DNA of 64,000 bases, taken from NCBI RefSeq assembly GCF_023169965.1, contig NZ_AP025592.1, positions 2,790,001 through 2,854,000 on the forward strand, written 5' to 3'. Source of the stretch: Anaeromyxobacter paludicola. GTDB taxonomy: Bacteria > Myxococcota > Myxococcia > Myxococcales > Anaeromyxobacteraceae. The translations under genes and the position numbers were made by a program. The notes under the pieces are model-generated. The model did not search any database, was not told the origin of the DNA, and saw only the letters and a program-made list of their open reading frames with translations. Shown here one piece after another: positions 1 through 7,855 of this stretch (positions are counted from its first letter, which is position 1; each line of letters opens with the position of its first letter).

Positions 1-139
1 TCTGGCTGTGGAGCGCCGGCGCGCGGTCCACCGCGGCGACCAGCCGCAGGTCCGGCCCGGCGAGCACTGCGCGGGCGATGGCCCGGCCGATGTCGCCCAG
101 GCCCATCACCACCACCGGGATACCGCCGCGATCGGCCAA
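1..139 (-). CDS. Rossmann-fold dehydrogenase, N-terminal fragment (dihydrodipicolinate reductase-like)
   Basis: Only the first 46 codons lie in the window; the gene runs off the left edge. Reading leftwards, a TTG start at 139 follows a strong ribosome-binding site (GGAGGAAG). The protein opens with a short hydrophobic strand and MGLGDIGRAIARAVLAG, a GxGxxG-type dinucleotide-binding turn, followed by a strand ending in an acidic residue (VAAVD), as in NAD(P)-binding Rossmann folds of the dihydrodipicolinate reductase / diaminopentanoate dehydrogenase superfamily. The family is inferred from this fold only; the substrate cannot be told from the fragment. It is not the lysine-pathway dapB, which is present at 53.6-54.4 kb. 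A good promoter sits at 179-207. Confidence 0.6.
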   Translation of the reverse strand, partial: MADRGGIPVVVMGLGDIGRAIARAVLAGPDLRLVAAVDRAPALHSQ

Positions 140-178
140 GGGCTTCCTCCTCCGAGTGAAACTGCGCGTGACTCGGGG

Positions 179-207
179 TTTATAATCGAGCCCGGCGGCC
201 GGACCAA
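179..207 (-). promoter_or_regulatory. Sigma-70 type promoter of the leftmost gene
   Basis: On the minus strand TTGGTC (207-202) and TATAAA (184-179) are separated by 17 bases. The predicted start of transcription near 172 gives a leader of about 33 bases with the GGAGGAAG ribosome-binding site before the TTG start at 139. An A/T-rich hexamer stands out in this GC-rich DNA. Inferred from sequence only. Confidence 0.5.
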
Positions 208-241
208 GCTCAGAGGATCCGGGCGCCCCGGACCGCGCGGC

Positions 242-877
242 TCAGCCGCGGATCAGCCCTTCGAGGTACTCGCGGGCCGCCGGGTCGCTCCAGTTGCAGG
301 CGTCCGGCACGTAGGCGATCAGCCGGCCCCGGGCATCCACCAGATAAGACTCAGGGAACTGGAAGTTCTTGGGGCAAGCCCCCCGCGCGGCGCAGAAGTA
401 GGCCTGGGTCGCCGAACCGTCGACATCGCGGGCCACGAGCACCCCCGGGGGACCCGCCTGGGCGAAGAACTGCTGCACCGCCTCCCAGCTGTCGTCCACC
501 GAGATGGCGAGCAGCTTGAACCTGCCCGGGTAGCGGGCCTCGAGGTCGCGCCCGAGCCGGACGAGGCCCGGCAGCTCCTCCCGGCAGGGGGGGCACCAGG
601 TGGCCCAGAAGTGGACCAGGGTCACCTGCCCCTTCACGTCGACCAGGGAGACCGGCGCGCCCGTTGCCGCCTGGACCCGGAACGGCGGGGCCGGCAGGTC
701 GGTCGCCAGCATCCCGAGCTGCGCCGGGACCGGGGGCGCCTTGGGCGCCCGCGTCTGCGCCACCATCCAGCCCGCCACCGCCGCCACGAAGAGCCCCACC
801 GCCCCGGCGGCGAGCCACAGGCCCCGCCGGCCGGCCGGCGCGCCCGACTGCGCCTTCGCCGCTCCGTTCTCGCTCAT
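242..877 (-). CDS. TlpA-family membrane-anchored thiol-disulfide oxidoreductase
   Basis: 211 residues. A single membrane segment (about 19-40) anchors a periplasmic thioredoxin domain with the WCPPC redox motif (Cys95 and Cys98), preceded by the HFWATW strand typical of TlpA/ResA proteins. Members of this family reduce disulfides outside the cytoplasmic membrane, often for cytochrome c maturation; no cytochrome maturation genes are adjacent, so the partner is unknown. Two further cysteines (in CAARGAC) lie in an insert after the core and may form a structural disulfide. It is transcribed leftwards, divergent from the DUF4388 gene with about 64 bases between the starts. The family call is firm; the client is not known. 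Confidence 0.9.
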   Translation of the reverse strand: MSENGAAKAQSGAPAGRRGLWLAAGAVGLFVAAVAGWMVAQTRAPKAPPVPAQLGMLATDLPAPPFRVQAATGAPVSLVDVKGQVTLVHFWATWCPPCREELPGLVRLGRDLEARYPGRFKLLAISVDDSWEAVQQFFAQAGPPGVLVARDVDGSATQAYFCAARGACPKNFQFPESYLVDARGRLIAYVPDACNWSDPAAREYLEGLIRG

Positions 878-941
878 GCGGCCCTTCTACCGCGATGAGC
901 GACCTTGCCGCCAGACGGCGGACGGGCGACCATTCGAGCGA

Positions 942-2063
942 ATGCGCGGGCTCATGGGCCACTTCGCGGTGATGCCGCTCCTCGAGGTGCTCGAGCTCCT
1001 CCTCCGGCGCGAGCTCACCGGCACGCTCACCTGCGAGCGCGGCACGGTCCGCAAGACCATCTACGTGGAGCGCGGGCTCGCGCTGGGGGCCGCCTCCAAC
1101 GATCCCCGCGAGTACCTCGGCCAGCTCCTCATGAACTTCGGCCACCTCACCGAGGAGCAGCTCACCAAGGCCTTCTCCACGCAGGAGGAGACGCACGTCC
1201 GGCTCGGGAAGGTGCTCACGCTCGCGGGGGTGGTCACGCCGGAGGTGGTGAAGCAGGTGCTCGCGCTCAAGATCCGCGAGACCCTGCTCGACGCGCTGGT
1301 GTGGGACTCGGGCGTGTTCCAGGTGGACGCCGCCCCGCCGCCCCCGCGCGAGGAGCTCGACGCGGCGGTCCCGCTGGCGGAGGTGATCCGCGAGGCCGAC
1401 TTCCGCGCCACCGCCTGGCGCGCCTTCCGCAGCGTCTTCCCCTCCGGGACCCTCTCGCTCGAGGTGGACGAGCAGAAGACGGCGCGCGCCGGCGAGCTCG
1501 AGCGCCGGCTCGTGCAACTCGCGCGCGAGCGGCGGACCATCGACGAGATCGGGCTCGCCCTCCACGCCACCGACTTCCACCTCTACCAGCGGCTCTACGC
1601 GCTCCACCGCCAGGGGCTGCTGCGCCCGGCCCGCGCCGAGGACGCGGCGCCCGCCGCCGGCACCTCCCCGACCCCCGAGCCGCGCGTGGCGAGCGACCTC
1701 GTGAAGGACGGGCGGGCCCACCTCGCCGCCGGTCGCGCGGCCCGCGCCGAGGAGGCGGCGGTCCGGGCGCTGTCGCAGGACCCGCAGGACCCGCTCGCGC
1801 GCGCTCTCCTGGCCGAGGCGACCGAGGCGCTCGCGGCCGACCTGCGCCCCCGCTTCCTCGACCCGCCCCGCACCCCCTCCCTCAAGGTGCGCGCCCAGGA
1901 CCTCGCGCTGATGCGGCTCCCGGCGGCCGAGAAGTACCTCCTCTCCCGCTGCGACGGCACCCGCGACCTCCGCCAGATCGTCCAGCTCGCGCCCATCCCC
2001 GAGCTCGAGATCCTGAAGGCGATGCAGAAGTTCGTGGAGGGCCGGATCGTGTCGCTCGCCTGA
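942..2063 (+). CDS. DUF4388 (PatA-like N-terminal domain) regulatory protein
   Basis: About 373 residues from the ATG at 942; an in-frame ATG at 954 is an alternative. The first 100 or so residues resemble the DUF4388/PatA N-terminal domain common in myxobacteria and cyanobacteria: a short helix (LLEVLELL), then a strand pair around GTLTCERG and YVERG, as in proteins where this domain precedes receiver or TPR modules. The middle and C-terminal parts are helical with an alanine-rich TPR-like stretch (about 255-290) and no enzyme motif. Its position just upstream of two HDOD proteins and a histidine kinase points to a role in signalling. The biochemical function of the domain is not established. 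Confidence 0.75.
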   Translation: MRGLMGHFAVMPLLEVLELLLRRELTGTLTCERGTVRKTIYVERGLALGAASNDPREYLGQLLMNFGHLTEEQLTKAFSTQEETHVRLGKVLTLAGVVTPEVVKQVLALKIRETLLDALVWDSGVFQVDAAPPPPREELDAAVPLAEVIREADFRATAWRAFRSVFPSGTLSLEVDEQKTARAGELERRLVQLARERRTIDEIGLALHATDFHLYQRLYALHRQGLLRPARAEDAAPAAGTSPTPEPRVASDLVKDGRAHLAAGRAARAEEAAVRALSQDPQDPLARALLAEATEALAADLRPRFLDPPRTPSLKVRAQDLALMRLPAAEKYLLSRCDGTRDLRQIVQLAPIPELEILKAMQKFVEGRIVSLA

Positions 2064-2222
2064 GGAGCGTTCGGCTGATCCTGGCGCGTTCGCAGGGAGC
2101 GGCCCGGACCCGGGTCCTGCCCCACCCTCCCGGCACGCCGGGCTCGGGCCCGCAAACGTCCGATTTCACGCGACCCGGCGCGGCGGCGGCCGGGCGCGGC
2201 TCGTGCAACTGTCCCCCCCGCG

Positions 2223-3605
2223 ATGGACACGCAGCTCGAGCAACGGATCCTCTCCTGCCCCTCCCTGCCCAGCCTCCCGGCCGTGGCGCTGGAGGTGCTG
2301 CAGCTCTGCCACGCGGAGGAGATCGACCTCACGGAGGTCGCCGCGGTGGTGTCGCGGGACCCGGCGCTCGCCGCCCAGCTCCTGCGCGCCGCCAACTCCG
2401 CCAGCTTCGCCACCCGCGGGCAGGTCGCGACCGCCCGGCGGGCCGTCGCGCTCCTCGGCTCGAACGCCACGCTCGCCGTGGTGCTCTCCTTCTCGCTGGT
2501 GCGCCAGCGCCGGCAAGGCCCGCCCCACGGGCTCGACCACCAGGCCTTCTGGCGGCGCGCCGTCTTCTCCGCGATCGCCGGGCGCGCCCTGGGCGAGCAG
2601 CTCGGGCTCGAGGCGGAGGAGGCGTTCCTCTGCTGCCTCCTGCAGGACCTCGGGATCCTGGCGCTCGCCGAGGTGTTCCCGGCCGACTACGGCTCGCTCT
2701 ACGCCGCGGCCGAGGGCGACCACGACGCGCTCGTCGCCCTCGAGCGCGAGGCGCTGGACGTCGATCACGGCGAGGCCAGCCGGCTGCTCGCCGCCCACTG
2801 GAAGCTGCCGGCCATCATCCAGGAGGCGGCCATCGCGAGCCACGCCGCGGCGCCTCCGGAGGAGGAGGACGACGCGCGCCGGCGCTTCCTCGAGTGCGTC
2901 TACCTCTCCGGCCGCCTGGCCGACGTCTGGGTCTCGGGCGCAGCCGCGCGGGCCACCCGCGAGGCGCTCGAGGCCGGCCAGGCGCGGCTCGGCCTCGGCC
3001 CCGAGGTGATCGCGACCATCCTCGCCCGCATGGGCGCGGCGGTGCCGGAGGCCTCGGCCGACTTCGAGCTCGACCTCGGCGGCGGCCGCGTCGAGGCGGT
3101 GCTGGACGAGGCCCGGTCGGTGCTCGACCACCACGCCTCGGCGAGCGAGGCCGACGCGCGGCCGGGCGCGACCGCCTGGGCGCCGGACGCCCTCGAGCTC
3201 GCCACCGCCGCCTGCCTGGCCCGGGCCCGCGCCCGCTACCGGCCCCTCGCGGCGGTCCTCGTGGCCCCCTGCCGTGCCGACACCGACCTGGCGAGCCTGA
3301 AGGACGCGCTGCTCCGCACCCTCCGCCCCGCCGATCTGCTCGGGCCGCGCAAGGGCGCGCTCCTGGCCGTGCTGCTCGAGACCGGGGCCGACGAGGCGCT
3401 GGCGGTGGCCGAGCGGATGCGGGCCAGTGCGAGCGTGCCGCTCGCGGTCGGCGTGGCCCTCCACGATCCGGAGCGGAGCTTCACCGACGTGCACGAGCTG
3501 CAGCGCGCGGCCGAGGCGGCCCTCGCGGCGAGCCGGGCCGCGGGCGGGCGCCCGGCGTGGGTGGCGGGCGGCGGCCCGCGCGAGCCGGCGCTCGCGGCGG
3601 AGTGA
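2223..3605 (+). CDS. HDOD-domain signalling protein with decayed GGDEF-like tail (copy 1)
   Basis: 460 residues. Residues about 8-210 form an HDOD domain (LPSLPAVALEVL, then DPALAAQLLRAANSA), an HD-type helical fold in which the metal-binding His/Asp pairs are lost, so it is expected to bind partners rather than hydrolyse. The C-terminal part (about 336-450) follows the strand/helix order of a GGDEF domain, ending in a VAERM helix, the VGVAL strand and a final alanine-rich helix, but GPRKGA stands where GGDEF should be, so cyclase activity is not expected. No clear ribosome-binding site precedes the ATG, which is fixed by homology to the next gene. HDOD proteins in related bacteria act in motility and stress signalling. 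Confidence 0.85.
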   Translation: MDTQLEQRILSCPSLPSLPAVALEVLQLCHAEEIDLTEVAAVVSRDPALAAQLLRAANSASFATRGQVATARRAVALLGSNATLAVVLSFSLVRQRRQGPPHGLDHQAFWRRAVFSAIAGRALGEQLGLEAEEAFLCCLLQDLGILALAEVFPADYGSLYAAAEGDHDALVALEREALDVDHGEASRLLAAHWKLPAIIQEAAIASHAAAPPEEEDDARRRFLECVYLSGRLADVWVSGAAARATREALEAGQARLGLGPEVIATILARMGAAVPEASADFELDLGGGRVEAVLDEARSVLDHHASASEADARPGATAWAPDALELATAACLARARARYRPLAAVLVAPCRADTDLASLKDALLRTLRPADLLGPRKGALLAVLLETGADEALAVAERMRASASVPLAVGVALHDPERSFTDVHELQRAAEAALAASRAAGGRPAWVAGGGPREPALAAE

Positions 3606-3792
3606 AGTCCGGGTCGCGGCGTCCCGGCCCGCACGGGATCGAGCGTTTCGGGCCGGGTCGGCTCTACCCAGGGGCCGGCCCGACCTGCGCCACACGGGCC
3701 GTTCAATCCCGGAAGATCCCTGGACGACGGAACAATTTCCCGATGGGCGCGGCGCCCCGGCGGACCGGACCATGCAAGGCGGTGGCTCGACG

Positions 3793-5208
3793 ATGGATCC
3801 GCTCCTCGAGCAACGCCTCCTCATTTGCCCCTCCCTGCCGACCCTCCCCGCGGTGGCGATGGAGGTGCTGCGGCTCTGCCGGGAGGAGGACGTGGACCTC
3901 GCGCTCATCGCCGGCGCGGTCTCGAACGACCCGGCGCTGGCGGCGCGGCTCCTGCGCGCGGCCAACTCCGCCTCCCTGGCGACCCGCGGGCAGGTCGGGA
4001 CGGTGTCGCGGGCAGTGGCGCTGCTCGGGTCGCAGACCACGCTCACCATCTGCCTGTCCTTCTCGCTGCTGCGCATGCGCCGGAGCGGCGACGGGGGCGG
4101 GCTCGACCACCCGGCCTTCTGGCGGCGCGCCGTCTTCTCGGCGCTCGCCGGCCGCGCGCTCGGCGAGCACCTCCACCTCGACCCCGAGGAGACCCTCCTC
4201 GCCGCGCTGCTGCAGGACGTCGGCATGCTGGCGCTCGCGGCGGTGCTGCCGGAGGAGTACGGCGCGCTCTGGCGCGAGGCGGGCGGCGACCACCCTCGGC
4301 TCGTCGAGCTGGAGCGGCGCGCCCTCGGCGCCGACCACGCCGAGGTGACGCGGCTCCTGCTGCAGCGCTGGAACCTTCCCCCCGCGCTCCAGGAGGCCGC
4401 GCTCGCCAGCCACGCCCCGCCCGGCCCGGCGGCGGCGCCCGATCGCGGCCGGCAGTTCCTCCAGGCGGTGCACCTCTCCGGCCCCCTCGCCGACGTCTGG
4501 ACCTCGACCTCGCCGGGCGAGGCGGCGGCGCGCGCGCTCGCCGCGGCGCAGGCCCGGCTCGGCCTCGGCGCCGAGGTGATCTCGACCATCCTCTCCCGGA
4601 TGGCGGTGGCGGTGCCGGAGGCGGCCACCGACTTCGAGTTCGACCTCGGCGGACCCGGCCGGATGGAGTCGGTGCTGGAGGAGGCCCGCGCCAGCCTCGC
4701 CGGCCGGTTCGGGCCGGCGGTCGCCGGGGCCGAGGACCGCGCCCCGTCCGGCCGCGAGGACGGCGCCCTCGACCGGACCAGCGCGCTCGCGCTGGGGCGC
4801 GCCCAGGCCCGCCGCAAGCCCCTCGCCGCCCTGGTGGCGACGCTCGAGGGCACCGGCGAGGAGGGCTGCCCGCCGCAGCTCCTCGCGCTGCTCGCCGGCT
4901 GCATCCGGCGCGGCGACCTCGTCGGCGCGCTCGGCGCGTCGGCGCGGGTCCTCCTCATCGACACCGCGCCGGACGGCGCGGTGCGGGTGGCGGAGCGCAT
5001 CCTCCGCCAGGCCGAGGCCGCCCACCTGCCGGTCTCGATCGGCCTCGCGCTCCACGAGCCGGACGAGGGCTTCGCGGCGGCCGACGACCTCCTCGGCGCC
5101 GCCGAGTCGGCGCTCGCCGCCGCCCACCGTCCCGGCGGCGGCCGCCTCGGGCAGGTGCGCGCCCGTCACCCGGTGCCGGTGCTCTGCCAGCCCGGAGGGC
5201 TGCCGTGA
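3793..5208 (+). CDS. HDOD-domain signalling protein with decayed GGDEF-like tail (copy 2)
   Basis: 471 residues, clearly a tandem paralogue of the gene before it: MDPLLEQRL matches MDTQLEQRI, and the HDOD core (about 8-210) shares most residues, including LRAANSAS and the AFWRRAVFSA segment. The C-terminal GGDEF-like fold again lacks the active loop (LGASARVLLID in its place), and this half has diverged much more than the HDOD half. The ATG at 3793 is chosen because it aligns with copy 1; an in-frame ATG at 3772 is possible. The stop overlaps the GTG start of the histidine kinase by 4 bases, so the two are translationally coupled. A 187-base gap separates it from copy 1. Confidence 0.85.
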   Translation: MDPLLEQRLLICPSLPTLPAVAMEVLRLCREEDVDLALIAGAVSNDPALAARLLRAANSASLATRGQVGTVSRAVALLGSQTTLTICLSFSLLRMRRSGDGGGLDHPAFWRRAVFSALAGRALGEHLHLDPEETLLAALLQDVGMLALAAVLPEEYGALWREAGGDHPRLVELERRALGADHAEVTRLLLQRWNLPPALQEAALASHAPPGPAAAPDRGRQFLQAVHLSGPLADVWTSTSPGEAAARALAAAQARLGLGAEVISTILSRMAVAVPEAATDFEFDLGGPGRMESVLEEARASLAGRFGPAVAGAEDRAPSGREDGALDRTSALALGRAQARRKPLAALVATLEGTGEEGCPPQLLALLAGCIRRGDLVGALGASARVLLIDTAPDGAVRVAERILRQAEAAHLPVSIGLALHEPDEGFAAADDLLGAAESALAAAHRPGGGRLGQVRARHPVPVLCQPGGLP

Positions 5209-6491
5209 GTCGTACCCTGGGGGAGCGGCTGGGCGCCGCCTGGCGGGCCCTCACCGGCCCCGCCGAGCCCGACTGGCGCAGCCACCTCGAGCGGGCACGC
5301 GCGCAGCTCTCGGCGGCCGAGCGGCTCGCGGCGGTCGGCAAGCTCGCCGGCGGCCTCGCCCACGAGATCAACAACCCGCTCACCTTCGTGCTCGTCAACG
5401 CGGCCTACGCCCGGGAGGAGCTGTCGCGGCTCGAGGTGCCGGCGGCGACCCGGGCCCGGCTCGCCGAGGTGGAGGCGGCGCTCCGGGAGGCGACGGAGGG
5501 GGCGCAGCGCGTGGCGGACATCGTCGCCGACCTGCGCGCCTTCGGCCGGGAGCAGGCCGGCGCCGGCGCGGGCCCGGTGGACCTCGAGATGGTGCTCGGG
5601 CACGTGCAGCGGCTGGTCTCGGGCGAGCTGCGGGCCCGCGGCGCCTTCACCGTGTCGCTCGCGCCGGGGCCGCTGCTGGTCGAGGGCTCCGCCGCGCTGC
5701 TCGGGGAGGCGTTCCTCACCCTCCTGCTGCAGGCGAGCGCCGCCCTCGGCGAGGAGCCGCCTCCCGGGAGCGAGGTCCGCCTCTCGGCCCGCCGCGAGGA
5801 GGGCGCGGTGGTGGTGGAGGTCCGCGACACCGGCGAGCCGATCCCGGAGGAGGCGCTCGCCGATCTCTTCGATCCGTTCGCCGGCGGGACGGCCGGCATC
5901 CGCCAGGGGAGCGGCGGGCGCGGCGCGGGGCTCGGGCTCGCGGCGGCGCGCGGCGCCGTCGAGGGCTGCGGCGGGACCATCGAGGTCGTGCCCGGCGCCC
6001 GCGGCGCGCTCTTCCGCGTGCGGCTGCGGGCCGCCACCTCCGAGAGCCGCCTCCGGCTCTGCAAGTCGGCCGGCGGCGACGGGTCGGGGAGGCCGCGCGT
6101 GCTGGTGGTGGACGACGAGCCGCTGCTCTGCGCCTCGGTCTACCGGGTGCTCTCGCCCCACTTCAACGTGGTGCCCCACACGAGCGCGCGGACGGCCCTC
6201 GAGCTCCTCCGCCAGGGGGAGCGGTTCGACGCCCTGCTCTGCGACCTGATGATGCCGGAGCTCTCCGGGATGGAGCTCTTCGCCGAGGTGAGCCGGCTCG
6301 ATCCGGGGCTGGCCGCGGCGACGGTGTTCCTGACCGGGGGCGCCTTCACGCCCGGCTCGCGCCGCTTCCTCGAGCGCACGCCCAACCCGTGGCTCGAGAA
6401 GCCGTTCGACCCGGTCGAGCTGGTGACGGCGCTGCGCGAGGCGAGCGGCTACCGCGAGGCGGTGCGGGTCCCGCGCGGCAGCGCGAAGTAG
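5205..6491 (+). CDS. Soluble hybrid histidine kinase with C-terminal receiver domain
   Basis: 428 residues from a GTG start (GGAGG, 7 bases upstream) overlapping the HDOD gene by 4 bases. No membrane segment. A short helical N-terminus leads into a phospho-acceptor helix with HEINNP (His53), then an ATPase domain with GRGAGLGLAAA (G2 box). The N-box is atypical: the usual Asn is replaced in FLTLLLQASAAL. A receiver follows (about 290-410) with paired acidic residues in VVDDEP, phospho-acceptor Asp347 in CDLMMPE, Thr in FLTGG and Lys in LEKPF. The overlap with the HDOD gene suggests the two act together. The last 43 bases overlap the end of the convergent transpeptidase gene. Confidence 0.87.
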   Translation: MSRTLGERLGAAWRALTGPAEPDWRSHLERARAQLSAAERLAAVGKLAGGLAHEINNPLTFVLVNAAYAREELSRLEVPAATRARLAEVEAALREATEGAQRVADIVADLRAFGREQAGAGAGPVDLEMVLGHVQRLVSGELRARGAFTVSLAPGPLLVEGSAALLGEAFLTLLLQASAALGEEPPPGSEVRLSARREEGAVVVEVRDTGEPIPEEALADLFDPFAGGTAGIRQGSGGRGAGLGLAAARGAVEGCGGTIEVVPGARGALFRVRLRAATSESRLRLCKSAGGDGSGRPRVLVVDDEPLLCASVYRVLSPHFNVVPHTSARTALELLRQGERFDALLCDLMMPELSGMELFAEVSRLDPGLAAATVFLTGGAFTPGSRRFLERTPNPWLEKPFDPVELVTALREASGYREAVRVPRGSAK

Positions 6492-7729
6492 GCCTCGAGC
6501 GCCTGGTGCGCGACCTGCGAGGCGCGCACGTGCCAGAGCCGGTCGTTGGCGATGACGGTGGCCACCGCCACCTGCGGGTCGTTCACCGGCGCGAAGCCGA
6601 CGAACCAGGTGTAATCGCGGAACGGCTGCTGCTCGGCGAGCGAGCCGGTCTTGCCGGCCACGAGGACGTCGCGCAGCGGCGAGCGGCGCCAGCGGTCCTT
6701 GCCGAAGGTGCGGCGCGCCGTCCCCTCGGTCACGGTGGTCCGCATCATCTCGGCGAGCGCCAGGGCCACCCGCGGCGAGACCGCCTGGTGCGGCGTGGGG
6801 CGCGCCGGCCCGGCGCCGCCCTCCACCTCGTCGACGAGGCGCGGCGGCACGAACAGGCCGTTGTTGGCGACGATGGCGGCGATGAGCGCGGCGTGGAGCG
6901 GGGACATCCGGACCGAGCCGAAGCCGGCCGCGGTGGTGGCGAACTGGAAGCGGTCGTCGGGGATCTGCGCCGGCGAGGCCTCCACCGGCCGCTCGAAGGG
7001 GATGGCGCCGTTGAAGAGGAAGCGGCCCGCCTCGGTGCGGAGCGCGGCCGGCTCGAGGTCGCGGCCGGCCAGCTTCGCGAAGACCACGTTGGCGCTGTGG
7101 CCGAGGGCGGAGGAGAGCGAGAGGCAGCGCCCGTCGCGGCGGCTGTCCTTGAGCAGGCCCGGCTGGATGCGGTGGTTGCCGCCGTGGTAGCAGACCTCCG
7201 ACTCGGGCTGGACGCCGCGCTCGAGGAGCGCCGCCGAGGTGACGATCTTGAAGACGCTGGCGGCCGGCGCGAGGGGCCGGAGCGCGAGCCCCCGGCCGTC
7301 GCCGGCCTCGGAGCGCTCCGCCATCGCCAGCACCTTCCCGGTCCGGGGCTCGAGCAGCACCGTGGCGCCCCAGGGCATGCGAGCGTCGGCGAGCGCCTTC
7401 TCGAGCCGGGGCTGCAGGCGCGGGTCGAGGGTGAGCACGGCGCGCCGCGGGCCGTAGCTCGCCACGTACCGGCCCAGCGAGGGTTCCCAGCGCGGGTCGC
7501 CCAGCACGGGCTGCGCCGCAGGGGCCGCCGGCGCAGGGCTTGCGGGGTGGGCGACGGTCGCCAGGGTGGGCGCGAGGGGCGAGGCGGCGGCCGCGGTCGC
7601 CTCGGCGACGGCAGCCTGGGGAGCGGGGGGCGTCGCGCCACGGGCGTCCTGGCGCCAAGGGAAGGCGAGGAGCGCGAACAGGCCGGCGCTCGCGGCGAGG
7701 AACCAGGGGGCGAGGCGGTGCGTCTTCAT
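6449..7729 (-). CDS. Penicillin-binding protein, D,D-transpeptidase domain
   Basis: 426 residues. An N-terminal signal anchor (about 7-24) and an alanine/proline-rich linker to about residue 75 lead to a transpeptidase domain carrying all three active-site motifs: SVFK (Ser158, Lys161), SAN (212-214) and KTG (360-362). It lacks a glycosyltransferase domain and the large dimerisation domain of class B PBPs, so it is a compact enzyme of the PbpA/FtsI transpeptidase fold acting on periplasmic peptidoglycan. Whether it is a transpeptidase, carboxypeptidase or endopeptidase cannot be told. The ATG at 7729 starts the signal anchor. Its C-terminal codons overlap the histidine kinase gene tail to tail by 43 bases. 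Confidence 0.88.
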   Translation of the reverse strand: MKTHRLAPWFLAASAGLFALLAFPWRQDARGATPPAPQAAVAEATAAAASPLAPTLATVAHPASPAPAAPAAQPVLGDPRWEPSLGRYVASYGPRRAVLTLDPRLQPRLEKALADARMPWGATVLLEPRTGKVLAMAERSEAGDGRGLALRPLAPAASVFKIVTSAALLERGVQPESEVCYHGGNHRIQPGLLKDSRRDGRCLSLSSALGHSANVVFAKLAGRDLEPAALRTEAGRFLFNGAIPFERPVEASPAQIPDDRFQFATTAAGFGSVRMSPLHAALIAAIVANNGLFVPPRLVDEVEGGAGPARPTPHQAVSPRVALALAEMMRTTVTEGTARRTFGKDRWRRSPLRDVLVAGKTGSLAEQQPFRDYTWFVGFAPVNDPQVAVATVIANDRLWHVRASQVAHQALEAYFALPRGTRTASR

Positions 7730-7771
7730 CGAAGCAGTGGGGCCACTCTGCAAGGGGCTCGGAGAGCCGTC

Positions 7772-7803
7772 AAAAAAGAGGCGCCTGGTCTTCCAGGCGC
7801 CTC
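7772..7803 (-). terminator. Intrinsic terminator after ppdK
   Basis: A perfect 11-bp stem (GAGGCGCCTGG pairing with CCAGGCGCCTC) with a 4-base loop is followed, reading leftwards, by six T. It lies about 50 bases after the stop of the dikinase gene and upstream of the transpeptidase start, so it should separate the two transcripts. Confidence 0.9.
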
Positions 7804-7855
7804 TCCTTCCAAGCAAGCAGCGGGCCAGCGCTTCGGCGGGCCGGCCTCCTTCGCG

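Noticed and set aside
2223-5208. The HDOD tandem as an assembly artefact
   Set aside because: The two copies differ throughout, especially in the C-terminal halves and the region between them, so they are diverged paralogues.
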